From the NCBI RefSeq assembly GCF_013371465.1, contig NZ_JABWDU010000004.1, positions 310,001 through 374,000 of the forward strand: 64,000 nucleotides of DNA. Reading direction: 5' to 3'. Positions 27,592 to 36,904 of this stretch are shown one piece after another (position 1 is the first letter of the stretch; every line of letters starts with the position of its first letter). The DNA comes from Ensifer oleiphilus. GTDB taxonomy: Bacteria > Pseudomonadota > Alphaproteobacteria > Rhizobiales > Rhizobiaceae. Position numbers and translations under genes: made by a program. Under the pieces are notes generated by a model, which ran no database searches, had not been told where the DNA came from, and saw only the letters and a program-made list of their open reading frames with translations.

Positions 27592-27643
27592 CCATAACGA
27601 ACAAGCCACGGATCGCTTTCGATCCGTGGCTTGTTCGTTATGG
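27592..27643. repeat. 24-bp perfect inverted repeat with CTTT loop
   Basis: The arms 27592-27615 and 27620-27643 are perfect reverse complements, starting CCATAACGAACAAGCC and ending GGCTTGTTCGTTATGG, with only CTTT between. It sits between the convergent MerR and tamB genes and probably acts as a bidirectional terminator, though no T-run follows. Confidence 0.7.
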
Positions 27644-27691
27644 CGAAAGCAGGCGCAGCGACAGCCGAGGCGACGTCGTTCACCTGGCGGC

Positions 27692-30600
27692 TCAGTATTC
27701 CTTTTCGAAGAAGATGCCGCCTGATGCCGAGCCGTCGCCGGCGGCCGAGCCCTTGAGCTTGACGCCCTTGCCGACATCGAGATTGATCACGGCCTTGCTG
27801 GAGCCTGAGTCCGAACCCTGCTGCAGTTCGATGTAGGTGCGGTCGTTCAGATATTTGCCGGCCCGCACCGAGGCGCCGCCCTTCTCGTCAGTGGTGACGT
27901 CGAGATCGTCGACGCCGAGCTTGTTGCGCAGACCATCGAGCAGCGAGGTCGAGCCGCCGCCCGCCAGCTGGCTGACGGCCGACGCAAGCTGGGCGATCTG
28001 GAACGCCGAGAGGTTGGACAGCGAGCGGTTGAAGATCAGCTGCGCCAATATTTCATCCTGTGGCAGGGCCGGCGACGACGAGAAGGTGATCTGCGGATTG
28101 TTGGCGAAACCGGCGACACTGACGGTGATGGTCGTCGCGCCGGAAGTCGAGGTCGCCTTGAGATCGAGCGTCGGAATCAGGTCGCCACCAAAGCCGATGG
28201 TGCCGTCGGTAAAGGTCAGGCGCTTGCCGAGAATTTCGAGGCGGCCGCGGCGCATCTCGAAACCACCTGAGATCGTCGGCTGCACGGCCGTGCCGCGGAT
28301 GGTCAGATCGCCTCCGAGTTCGGCGTCGATGCCGCGTCCGCGCACGAAGACCTGATTGGCGGTTACGCCAAGGTTGAAGGCAATGACGCCGCTGGCACTG
28401 GCGCCTGCCGGCCTCTCGTCCCTGCGCAGGTCCTTCGCCATCTGCTGCACCTTGGGCGGTGCATTCCTGTGCTTGATGTCGATCGCCGACAGCGAGGTCG
28501 GCAGTTTTTCCGGGATGGTAATCGCTGCCCTGCGGATCGTTACCCTGCCGCCGAGGGTCGGGGTGGCGACCAGCGGACCCGTCAAGGTCATCTCGCCGGC
28601 GAGCTGGGCGTTGAACAGCGTGCCGTCGACATAGCTGGCGTTGTTGAGCCGGATCGTCAGGTTGGCCGGGAAGCCGGAGCCGGCAACGGTACCGACGGTG
28701 CCGGTGACCTCGACCGAGCCGCCGCTTGCAAGGTTGGCGGAAAGCCTTGATATCGTCGCCTGCCTGCCGTCGAGCGCCACGTTGGCTGTCAGATTGTTGA
28801 GTGCGAGGTTGCGCCGGACGTCGACGAGGCGGCCGCCCGAGGTGGTGATCGTTCCGGCAATCTGCGGCGCCTTGGCCGATCCTGATATCGTGAGATTGAC
28901 GGCCGCCTGACCGGTGAGGGTGAAGCCCTGCTCGGCCATCAGGTTCGCAATCAGCGCAAAGGGTACATTACCGTTGAACCTCATTGATATCGGCATGTTG
29001 CCGCCGATATCGACATTGCCGCCACCCCTGAAGGAGAGACCGCCGGCGCCCGACAGCGTGGTGTCGAGTGTCACACGGTTGTTGGCAAACCTGCCGTCGG
29101 CTGAAATGTCGAAGGCGCCGACGCCTGCGCTGCGCGCCGCCGAAAGCGAGGCGCCGGACCATTTGAGGTTATAGGCGACGAGCGGTGCCGCTGCCGTTCC
29201 GTCGACGTCGACGGTGCCGGCGATCGTGCCTTCCGCGCCGAGATCGGGGGCAAAGGCATTGACGAGTGCAGCCGGCAGGGCGTTGAGCTTTGCGGTGATA
29301 TCCAGCTTTTCGCCGGCGGTGCCACTGACGGCGATCGTGCCCCTCGATGCCTGGACCGTCAGGGCATTCAGGCGCACGGTGCCCTTCTCGATCACGATCA
29401 CGGTGGGTGCCGCGAGCTTCAGCGCAATCTGTCTCGGTGTTGCCCCGAAGGAGGAAAGGCGGATTTCCGTGCGGCCGTTCGAACTCGTCAGATCGCCCTT
29501 GGCCGTCAGCGGTCCGCCGTCATATCTGCCGTCGATGGCAAAGCCGGTCTTGCCGGCCTGCTGTGTGAAGTCGAGGCTCAAGCCGGAAACCCGGTTAGGC
29601 CCTTGCGCAATCGTCTCCGCCCGCACACTGCCCTTGATCGCCAGCGCCGACAGATCGGCAATGGTAATGTCGGCCGTCGGCTTGGCGATCGTCAGGTCGC
29701 CGCGCTTGATGCCGCTGCCGCCAGCCTTGAGCACGATCGAGGTGATGCCGTTGGTCGTCTTGATCGCGGCCGAGCCGGCGAGATCGCCGGACGCCTTCTG
29801 GCCGGCCATGGCGGCAAGCAGCCCGAGGTCCGGAAGCTTGAAATCGACGGTCCCATCCGGCTTGAAGTCGGGCGTGAAGCTGATGGCGCCGTTGAGCGTG
29901 TTCTCGCCGATCCTGGCTTCGAGCACCGGGATCGATGTGCGACCGTCCTTCGATACGACGTCGGCACGTACGTCGATCGGCTGGCCGTCGAGTGCTCCGG
30001 TTGCCGTCAGCTTGGCCTGCGGGCTGCTCTGGTTCGCGGTGGCGTCGGCCTTGATCGTCAGGTCGCTCAGCGTGCGACCGGCGAGTGTCGCGCCGCTCGA
30101 GGTCAGTTCCGCCTTGATGCCGAGTTCGGAAAGCGGTCCGGTTACCCCGGCGGTGAAGTCGGCCTTGCCCTTGGCATCGGCAAGCAACTTGCCGAGGTCC
30201 GGCAGGACACCCTTGAGATCCGCCGTCAGGTTGCCGCCGGCGAGCGCCACGGAACCGGCAGCTTCGATCGTCCCGGATTTGAGATCGATGTTCTCGATGG
30301 TGACGCTGCCGTCGGCGCCGGTCTTGAGGCTGCCGGCAAGCGCAATGGTGCCGTCGAACTTCGCGGCCGCTGCCGGCGGCAGGGCGCTTGGCACCGCGAA
30401 GAGCTTGAAGGTGGCAGCGACCGTGTTGGTTTCCCGGGAGAAGGCGCCTTCGACCGTGCCGCCGATGCCGGGGCTTTCGATCGTCACCGGGTTGAAGGCG
30501 ATGCTGTCCGTGGCGACCACGATGTCGCCGACGATCTTCATCGGTGCCTGGACCAGGCGCGCGAGATCGGCATTGTCGAAGCCCGCCTGGCCGACCTCGA

Positions 30601-31867
30601 CCGTTGTCTTGATCGGGCCTGACTGTGTCGCGAGGTTGAAGCCGTCGCTTTGAGCCGAGAGCTTGACGGCGCCGAGCGCCACATCCGGCAGTGCGACGGA
30701 GGCAACATCGGCAGCGATGTCGAGGATTGCCGACTGGGCGTCGCCGATCACCGACAGGTTGACTGTGTTGATCAGGGTGCGGGCTTCGCCCTTTTCCAGC
30801 GGCCAGCGGAAATCGATCGCGCCGTTGGTGCCGGCAAGGTTTGCCTGCAGATTGTTGTCGCCCTTGCTGTTGAACGTGCCCGACGCGCTGAGTGCGAGCG
30901 CGCCGGTCGAGATGGTGCCCTTGTCGACGCGCACCATGCCTTTGCCGTCGAAGGCGGTGGCAAGATCGATGCTGGTGCTGCCCTCGAACATCGGCCGAAG
31001 TGCCGGCGGCATCAGCGAACCGAAGCCGCCACCACCGGTAAGCGTCAGCGTATGCATGCCGTCCGTCGTCTGGACATGGCGCCCGTCGAACTTGAGGATC
31101 TCGTTGCCGTCGAGCGCCGCCGTTCCGGTTCCGGCCCAGTCCGAAAGGGGGCCGTCGCCGTTGACCGTGATGTTGACGGCGGGTTCGTTCGGCAGGCGCA
31201 GGAGCTTGGCCAGAACGCCGTTGGCGGGCTCGTTGACCGTTGCTTCCAGCTTCAACTCGTTGCCGGCCGGATTGAAGACGATGTCGGCGATGGCACGGGC
31301 TTCGGGCCGGTCGCGTTGCGCCGCGGTGACGGCGAGCGCGATGCTTTCATTGGTGGCGTTCACCTTGCCGCTTGCGGTCAGGAACTGGTCCTCGCCGGCG
31401 ATTGCCTTGCCGATGACGATTTCCTTGAGGTCTATCGCGTCGATCTTGACGTCGACCGGCAGCGCGAAGGTCGAGCGCACTTCCTTGGTTTCCGTCGACG
31501 GCACAGGCAGACGCTCGACGCGGACGGAGCCGGCCGAGAGCGCAGCGGCGTCGAAGCGGAAGGAGAGGAGGGCCGCGGGCGACCAGTTGAGCGAGAGGTC
31601 GCGAACCTCCGCGTAAATGCCCTCGCCGTCGAACAGCGTCACGCTGCCGGCGGTGAACGTTCCTGTTAACAGCGGGCTGGGGTCGGCGATCCGCACGATC
31701 TGGTCGGGAGTGGCCGCATATTTCTCGATCGCCCAGGCGACAAGACGGGCGCCGGGTGTCGTGAAGCCGACGAAGGCGACGAGAAGAAGGGCTGCGACCG
31801 CGAGAGCGCCAAGCACGTAAAGGCCATAGCGCAGCGTCGCGCGAAGAAAGCGGACGACCTGATTCAT
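27692..31867 (-). CDS. tamB: Translocation and assembly module inner-membrane protein TamB
   Basis: The 1391-residue product has one N-terminal membrane anchor (LRYGLYVLGALAVAALLLVAFVGF) and a long periplasmic part made of repeating beta strands (many G-x-D/V-x-I segments such as LTIKADATANQSSPQAKLTATGALDG). The C-terminal DUF490/TamB domain, about the last 350 residues, ends GVKLKGSAAGDGSASGGIFFEKEY, with a terminal aromatic. TamB spans the periplasm and, with TamA, moves lipids or beta-barrel proteins to the outer membrane. tamA lies directly upstream, 112 bases away, on the same strand. Length agrees with alphaproteobacterial TamB proteins. Confidence 0.92.
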   Translation of the reverse strand: MNQVVRFLRATLRYGLYVLGALAVAALLLVAFVGFTTPGARLVAWAIEKYAATPDQIVRIADPSPLLTGTFTAGSVTLFDGEGIYAEVRDLSLNWSPAALLSFRFDAAALSAGSVRVERLPVPSTETKEVRSTFALPVDVKIDAIDLKEIVIGKAIAGEDQFLTASGKVNATNESIALAVTAAQRDRPEARAIADIVFNPAGNELKLEATVNEPANGVLAKLLRLPNEPAVNITVNGDGPLSDWAGTGTAALDGNEILKFDGRHVQTTDGMHTLTLTGGGGFGSLMPPALRPMFEGSTSIDLATAFDGKGMVRVDKGTISTGALALSASGTFNSKGDNNLQANLAGTNGAIDFRWPLEKGEARTLINTVNLSVIGDAQSAILDIAADVASVALPDVALGAVKLSAQSDGFNLATQSGPIKTTVEVGQAGFDNADLARLVQAPMKIVGDIVVATDSIAFNPVTIESPGIGGTVEGAFSRETNTVAATFKLFAVPSALPPAAAAKFDGTIALAGSLKTGADGSVTIENIDLKSGTIEAAGSVALAGGNLTADLKGVLPDLGKLLADAKGKADFTAGVTGPLSELGIKAELTSSGATLAGRTLSDLTIKADATANQSSPQAKLTATGALDGQPIDVRADVVSKDGRTSIPVLEARIGENTLNGAISFTPDFKPDGTVDFKLPDLGLLAAMAGQKASGDLAGSAAIKTTNGITSIVLKAGGSGIKRGDLTIAKPTADITIADLSALAIKGSVRAETIAQGPNRVSGLSLDFTQQAGKTGFAIDGRYDGGPLTAKGDLTSSNGRTEIRLSSFGATPRQIALKLAAPTVIVIEKGTVRLNALTVQASRGTIAVSGTAGEKLDITAKLNALPAALVNAFAPDLGAEGTIAGTVDVDGTAAAPLVAYNLKWSGASLSAARSAGVGAFDISADGRFANNRVTLDTTLSGAGGLSFRGGGNVDIGGNMPISMRFNGNVPFALIANLMAEQGFTLTGQAAVNLTISGSAKAPQIAGTITTSGGRLVDVRRNLALNNLTANVALDGRQATISRLSANLASGGSVEVTGTVGTVAGSGFPANLTIRLNNASYVDGTLFNAQLAGEMTLTGPLVATPTLGGRVTIRRAAITIPEKLPTSLSAIDIKHRNAPPKVQQMAKDLRRDERPAGASASGVIAFNLGVTANQVFVRGRGIDAELGGDLTIRGTAVQPTISGGFEMRRGRLEILGKRLTFTDGTIGFGGDLIPTLDLKATSTSGATTITVSVAGFANNPQITFSSSPALPQDEILAQLIFNRSLSNLSAFQIAQLASAVSQLAGGGSTSLLDGLRNKLGVDDLDVTTDEKGGASVRAGKYLNDRTYIELQQGSDSGSSKAVINLDVGKGVKLKGSAAGDGSASGGIFFEKEY

Positions 31868-31979
31868 GAACTACCCATAACGCAACTTGCGTCGCTGCGG
31901 AATCTTTGCCGACGGAAACTCCGGGCGATCGGGCTAATTTTACCGCCCACGCGCAGAAATCGGTCGAAACCGGCCTGAA

Positions 31980-33905
31980 TCAGAAGGACTGACCGATACC
32001 GGCATAGATGCCGTAGGTCGTGCCGCCGGGATATTTGTTGAGCGGCATGGCCACATCGAGACGGATTGGCCCGAACGGCGTCTGGTAACGAAGGCCGATG
32101 CCGGCGCCGGCGCGAATGTCGGAGAAGTCGGGCGTGGTGCTCGCCGATACCGTGCCGGCATCAATGAAGGGAACGATGCCGATCGTGTCGGTGATGGCGA
32201 TGCGCGCCTCCACCGAAGCGTTGACATAGGAGCGTCCGCCGGTCAGGTCGTTGTTGGCATTGCGTGGGCTGATTTCCTGGTAGGAATAGCCGCGCACGGA
32301 GCCGCCGCCGCCAAGATAGAAACGGCGGTTGGCGGGAATGTCGGCCAGGCCGTCGCCGCCGACGAGAACGCCCGCGCCGATCTTGCCGGCGAGAACGAAC
32401 CGCTTCTCGTCACCGAGCGCGTGATAACCCGATGCCGACGCCTCGAAAGACGAGAAGAAGGTCTGGCCCTTGATCTCGTAGCTCGGCTTAGCGTTGATCA
32501 GCGCACGGTAGCCTTCGGTCGCGTTCAGCTTGTCGTCGCGGGTATCGCGCACATATTCGAGCGGAATGGCGGCCGTCAGGTACGAGTTCGAGCCGAAGGC
32601 GTCGTCGACATCCGCCCAGCTGAGTTCCCCGCCACCCGAGACCGTGTCGGTCGGCGACAGCTCGAACGTCGCCCCAGCCGCACCAGTCAGGATCTTGGCA
32701 CGATAGGCATCCGGATCCTGAATGTTGGCCTTGAGGCTGGCGGTGAAGGTCGAGGTTGGACCGAAGGCGCCGGGCTTGGCGAAAAGGATGCCGGCGGAAT
32801 AGTCGAGCTTGTCGAGCTCCTGGGTCTCGCCGATACGGTCGATCGAGCCCTCGATGCGCAACGATTCCGCCCGGCCGAACAGATTGCGGTGCCCCCAATA
32901 GCCGGAAAGCCCGAGGCCATCCGTGGTCGAGACCTGGGCGCCGAAGCCGAAATAACGGTGCTTGCCTTCGGACACCTCGATCTTCATCGGGATCGAGCCA
33001 TCGGGCGAAAGCGTGTTGGCCTCCTTGATCGTGACGCTGGAGAACGCACCGAGCTGGCGCAGCCGCTCGGAGGCCCTGCGGATGTCCTCGGGCGAATAGG
33101 GGCGGCCTTCGTTGAGCCGCGAATAGTCGCGCACGAAACCTGGATCGACGGTCTTGGTTCCGGAAACGCTGACCTCGCCGACGGGTGCGACCGGCCCGCC
33201 TTGCGCTGATATCACCACGTCGACGGTCGAATCCGCGTGATCGGCAACGACGCTACGCTCGGTCAGCTTGGCAAACGGTCGTCCCTGTTCGCGCAGATCG
33301 TTGACGACCTTTTCGCCCGCCTTGATGATCCGCGTCGAATCCGCCCTTGTTCCGAGCGCGAGATCGTAGTCGGCGGGATTGAGACCGGCGGCATCACCTT
33401 CGAACTTGACCGAACCGAGCGTAAACACCGGACCCGGTTTAACGGTCACTGTGACGGGTACGGGCTGGCCGTTGGGGAAGGAGGGATCGGGCGGCAGGCT
33501 GTCAAGGCTCTGGCCGTTGATCTGGATCGCCACGGTGCCGCCGTAGCGCGCCTTCTCGTAGAGTGCCGCCAGCAGGCGGTCGCGGTCGTCGCGGGCGCGG
33601 ATCGCAAGGCCAAGGTCGCCGGAAACCGGTTTTTCCTGGCCCTGGACCAGCTGCGAGCTGTTTTCCAGCGCCTCTTTCAGTTCCTTGTCGTCGGTGCCGG
33701 CTTCAAAGGTGAGGGTGTAGTTGACCGGGTCGATGACCTGCGCCTCGTCCTCGTCGCCCTCGAAAAACTTCATGCCGAAGATCTTGAACGCGTAGGCTTT
33801 GCTCGCAGACATGGGGCCAAGCGCGCACGAGGCGGCAACTGCGAGCGCAGTCGCTGCCTTCCAGTACGCAATACTCGACCGTGGTGGGGACATTCGCTTC
33901 CGCAT
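31980..33905 (-). CDS. tamA: Outer-membrane assembly factor TamA (Omp85 family)
   Basis: The 641-residue product has a signal region (up to about SKAYAFK), POTRA repeats (about 60-330; for example VTVKPGPVFTLGSVKFEGDAAG and EVSVSGTKTVDPGFVRDYSRLNEGRPYSPEDIRRASERLRQLGAFSSV) and a C-terminal 16-stranded barrel with the Omp85 hallmark VRGYSYQEISP. It ends in GIYAGIGQSF, with the terminal phenylalanine used by the BAM complex. It is the outer-membrane partner of TamB. Start 33905 is kept; a second ATG at 33893 (MSPPRSS) is also possible. Confidence 0.92.
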   Translation of the reverse strand: MRKRMSPPRSSIAYWKAATALAVAASCALGPMSASKAYAFKIFGMKFFEGDEDEAQVIDPVNYTLTFEAGTDDKELKEALENSSQLVQGQEKPVSGDLGLAIRARDDRDRLLAALYEKARYGGTVAIQINGQSLDSLPPDPSFPNGQPVPVTVTVKPGPVFTLGSVKFEGDAAGLNPADYDLALGTRADSTRIIKAGEKVVNDLREQGRPFAKLTERSVVADHADSTVDVVISAQGGPVAPVGEVSVSGTKTVDPGFVRDYSRLNEGRPYSPEDIRRASERLRQLGAFSSVTIKEANTLSPDGSIPMKIEVSEGKHRYFGFGAQVSTTDGLGLSGYWGHRNLFGRAESLRIEGSIDRIGETQELDKLDYSAGILFAKPGAFGPTSTFTASLKANIQDPDAYRAKILTGAAGATFELSPTDTVSGGGELSWADVDDAFGSNSYLTAAIPLEYVRDTRDDKLNATEGYRALINAKPSYEIKGQTFFSSFEASASGYHALGDEKRFVLAGKIGAGVLVGGDGLADIPANRRFYLGGGGSVRGYSYQEISPRNANNDLTGGRSYVNASVEARIAITDTIGIVPFIDAGTVSASTTPDFSDIRAGAGIGLRYQTPFGPIRLDVAMPLNKYPGGTTYGIYAGIGQSF

Positions 33906-34174
33906 CCCGTCTTAAGGCGACCCAATACAAACTGCCTTCAATATGCGGCGGGGTCACTATTGCATGCCTAAGGTTTTCCATCTGTTAACGATGACGACGC
34001 TCCGCATCCACCCCTGAGGCCCAGATTCCGGGTCGATTTCGCTGAAAAAGACCCGGAATGTTGTCAGCGCAGCACAAAAACCGAGTGCCGTAGCCGAGAT
34101 GGCGGTTGCCGTGGACGTCTGCTGGGCGATGTTTACTGGGCATCGGATGGTCGCATCGAGGCAACGCCGCAGCG

Positions 34175-35404
34175 TCAAGCCGGCTCGGGCAACGCCCGTA
34201 ACCTGGGAACCTGCGAGGCGATGATAACAAGAAACTGGATGAGGAAACCCACTGTTGCGACCGCCAGGCAAGCCTTGACGCCATGGTGGGTGGCGACGAT
34301 GGCGCCGAGCGCTGCGCCAACCGGCCTTGCGCCGAATGTTGCCGTGGTGATGAAGGCCGAAACTCGACCCAGCATCGCGTTCGGGGTGATGGCCTGCCTA
34401 AGCGTCAACGTGGCGATCGACCAGAGAACCGGTCCCGCACCGAACAGAAAGAAGCTCAATCCCGCAAGCGCGCCATGGGGGAACCAGATCGTCAACAGCA
34501 TGACGACGGCTGCGAGCAGACCGCCAAGCGGACCGAGCGCGATCATGGCGCCGAAGGGAATGCGGCGCGCAATGGCAGGGGCGGCATAGGCGCCGATCAT
34601 CATGCCGGCTCCATAGATGCCGAGCGTCACACCGACACCGGTTGCCGTCAATCCGAGCGTGCGGACCGCGTAGGCGACATAGACCGCCTGCAGCACGAAC
34701 CAGGACGTGTTGAAGACGATGGCGGTCACGAGGATTGGTCGCAGCAGCGTATGGCCGGCAAGGAACCGCGCGCCTTCAACAAGGTCATGAAGCAGATCGC
34801 GCCGTGATCGCGCCGCTTGTTCCTGTTCGCTGAGGCCGGAGAGCAGCACGACGGCGAGAAGGGAAAGCGTGGTCGCCGCGACATAGGCAAGCGACGCGCC
34901 GGTCCAGGCGACGATCGCACCGCCGATCGCCGGCCCGCCAGAATAGGCGAGGCTGCGGGCAAGCTCGAGCCAGCGATTGGCATCGGCAAGCTGCGCGCGT
35001 GGGACGATCGCCGGGATCAGTGCCGGTGCGGCGACATTGTAGCAAACCGTTCCGATTGCCCCGACGAAGCCCATGATCGCGAGAAGCGGCATTGTGAGCA
35101 TGCCGCTTGCCATCAAAACCAGGGTGGCGACCAGCGACAGGGCGCGCAGGATTTCCGAAAGCACCATGAGCGTTCGCCGCGAGGCACGATCGACGAGCAG
35201 GCCGGCCGGAATGGACAAAAGCAGAAACGGCAGCGTCTGGGCCATCTGCAGCCAGCCGGTTTCGGCGGGGCCGGCCGAAAGCAGAAGGACGGCGGCAAGA
35301 GGTGCTGCCGCCAAGGCGATTTGCTCGGAAAATTGCGCAAAAAGGTTGGACCAACCGATGCGTTTGAACGCGGAGGGTAGGGCAACGGCAGGCGGTTTGG
35401 GCAT
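34175..35404 (-). CDS. MFS transporter (enterobactin-exporter-like)
   Basis: The 409-residue protein is an MFS_3-type exporter with about twelve hydrophobic segments. The block LLLSIPAGLLVDRASRRTLMVLSEILRA is MFS motif A, as found in EntS-like proteins, and GLSFFLFGAGPVLWSIATLTLRQAITPNAMLGRVSAF matches the second-half signature of this family. I place the start at ATG 35404 (MPKPPAVALPSAF), since the upstream frame to 35884 lacks family character. It could export siderophores, antibiotics or other small molecules; no neighbouring gene tells which. Confidence 0.82.
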   Translation of the reverse strand: MPKPPAVALPSAFKRIGWSNLFAQFSEQIALAAAPLAAVLLLSAGPAETGWLQMAQTLPFLLLSIPAGLLVDRASRRTLMVLSEILRALSLVATLVLMASGMLTMPLLAIMGFVGAIGTVCYNVAAPALIPAIVPRAQLADANRWLELARSLAYSGGPAIGGAIVAWTGASLAYVAATTLSLLAVVLLSGLSEQEQAARSRRDLLHDLVEGARFLAGHTLLRPILVTAIVFNTSWFVLQAVYVAYAVRTLGLTATGVGVTLGIYGAGMMIGAYAAPAIARRIPFGAMIALGPLGGLLAAVVMLLTIWFPHGALAGLSFFLFGAGPVLWSIATLTLRQAITPNAMLGRVSAFITTATFGARPVGAALGAIVATHHGVKACLAVATVGFLIQFLVIIASQVPRLRALPEPA

Positions 35405-35544
35405 GGGGATGTCCTCGATCGGTGTGGTTCGAGGCACCTGACAGAATTGCGTTGCCGCCGGCCACCCGGTTCCTGCGGCACTGCGTTCGATGGGGTTACC
35501 AGGCGTCAGTGTGTTCGGCAGATCGACGATAGGGGCAGAAAACG

Positions 35545-35576
35545 AAAAACCCCTCATGGCGGGAACCATGAGGGGT
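35545..35576 (-). terminator. Rho-independent terminator after the lipoprotein gene
   Basis: On the minus strand ACCCCTCATGG pairs with CCATGAGGGGT and is followed by a run of T. It lies 70 bases past the lipoprotein stop and before the MFS gene, separating them. Confidence 0.85.
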
Positions 35577-35645
35577 GATGACGTGTCGCCCTGACTGTCA
35601 TTCGACGTCGGGCATCTTGTCGATGCGATCGACTGTCCGTGCGGC

Positions 35646-35903
35646 TTAGCGCGGGCAGGAGTCGATGTAGCGGCGGCCGTAGCGGTCGCGGTAGTAGCAC
35701 TGGCCCGGCTGTTCGGTGACATTGCCGATGACCGCGCCGGAGACGCCACCGATGGCAGCGCCGACAGCTGCGCCACGGACGTCGCCGGTGATCGCGCCGC
35801 CGATGATCGCGCCCGAGACAGCGCCGATGCCGGCACCCTTTTCAGTCTGGGTGCAGCTCGCAACCGAAAGGGCAACCAGCACAAGTGCGATGGCTTTCTT
35901 CAT
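35646..35903 (-). CDS. Glycine-zipper lipoprotein
   Basis: The 85-residue product has a lipoprotein signal peptide with lipobox SVASC (MKKAIALVLVALSVASC) and a glycine zipper (GAGIGAVSGAIIGGAITGDVRGAAVGAAIGGVSGAVIGNV) that probably inserts in or lies along the outer membrane. The tail CYYRDRYGRRYIDSCPR is basic and aromatic with two cysteines that may form a disulfide. Such proteins are common in alphaproteobacteria as envelope or stress-related lipoproteins; the role is unknown. Confidence 0.85.
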   Translation of the reverse strand: MKKAIALVLVALSVASCTQTEKGAGIGAVSGAIIGGAITGDVRGAAVGAAIGGVSGAVIGNVTEQPGQCYYRDRYGRRYIDSCPR

Positions 35904-36332
35904 TGTTCTCTCCGATCTCTACGGATGTCAGCCTGTCGCCTCGTCCGTCCCTTGAGTGATTGGCAAAAAGACGGCTGTCTTTCTCCACCTGAACTTGCAA
36001 TTGCAGAAAATAAACCGCCCGCTGTGAAAGTCTACAGGAGGTCCGGCGGATTCTCTTCGCCGCCAACATAATGATATCGTTCCTGAACGGGACATGAAGG
36101 CCTCATCCCGGCAAGCGCAACCATCACGGAAATTTTTTATCGTCGCCGGCCTTCGGGCGGTTGCGACATTCCAAAAAAAGACAATGATACAGACAAGCCA
36201 CGGGGACGCGGAGGAGCGGGCCACGAGGCGAAGGGCATCGATAGCAGTTGGCGCGTTTCCAGAAGTCGCGTGAACAGATCATCACCCGGCTTCCCGCGCT
36301 CGTGTTGGCATTGACCCACCCGGAGGAGCGAA
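35904..36332. other. Intergenic region upstream of coxS, no gene seen
   Basis: About 429 bases between two divergent genes. I find no supported coding frame or RNA gene. Promoters for the lipoprotein (minus) and for coxSLM (plus) should lie here; no clear boxes stand out. The first stretch after the lipoprotein start and the part near 36140-36200 are richer in A and T. Confidence 0.45.
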
Positions 36333-36821
36333 ATGGCGAAAATTACAATGACGGTCAACGGCCGTCAGGTGAGCGGTCAGTGCGATGACCGAACGCTGCT
36401 GGTGCATTTCATTCGCGAGAACCTTGGCCTGACCGGCACCCATGTCGGTTGCGACACGTCGCAATGCGGCACCTGTGTCGTCCACATGGATGGAAAGTCG
36501 GTCAAGAGCTGTTCCACCCTTGCCGCGCAGGCGGCGGGCTCTGACATCACCACAATCGAAGGCCTTGCTGCAAACGGAGAGCTGCATCCTGTGCAGGCGG
36601 CCTTCAAGGCCAATCACGGCCTTCAATGCGGCTTCTGCACTCCGGGCATGGTGATGACGGCCGTCGACATGATCCGCCGGCATGGCGGGCAACTCGACGA
36701 GGCGACCGTTCGCGCCGAGCTCGAAGGCAATATCTGTCGGTGCACCGGCTACCACAATATCGTCAAGTCAATCCTGGCGGCTGCCGCCGAAATGGGCGGT
36801 GCCCGCGTCGCTGCCGAATGA
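36333..36821 (+). CDS. coxS: CO dehydrogenase-like small subunit (2x[2Fe-2S])
   Basis: The 162-residue subunit binds two [2Fe-2S] clusters. The plant-ferredoxin-type motif [21 protein letters not shown] lies in the N-terminal half, and the alpha-helical cluster motif CGFCTPGM plus CRCTGYHNI in the C-terminal half. It carries electrons from the molybdenum centre of the large subunit to FAD. A GGAGGAG sits before the ATG. First gene of the coxS-coxL-coxM-like set, with 83 bases to coxL. Confidence 0.92.
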   Translation: MAKITMTVNGRQVSGQCDDRTLLVHFIRENLGLTGTHVGCDTSQCGTCVVHMDGKSVKSCSTLAAQAAGSDITTIEGLAANGELHPVQAAFKANHGLQCGFCTPGMVMTAVDMIRRHGGQLDEATVRAELEGNICRCTGYHNIVKSILAAAAEMGGARVAAE

Positions 36822-36904
36822 CATCCGGCCCGCGGCGATGATTTGTCGCCGCGATCACATTTCACCGCAGGAGTTTCGCTGGATATCTCGGGAGGAGATC
36901 GGCA

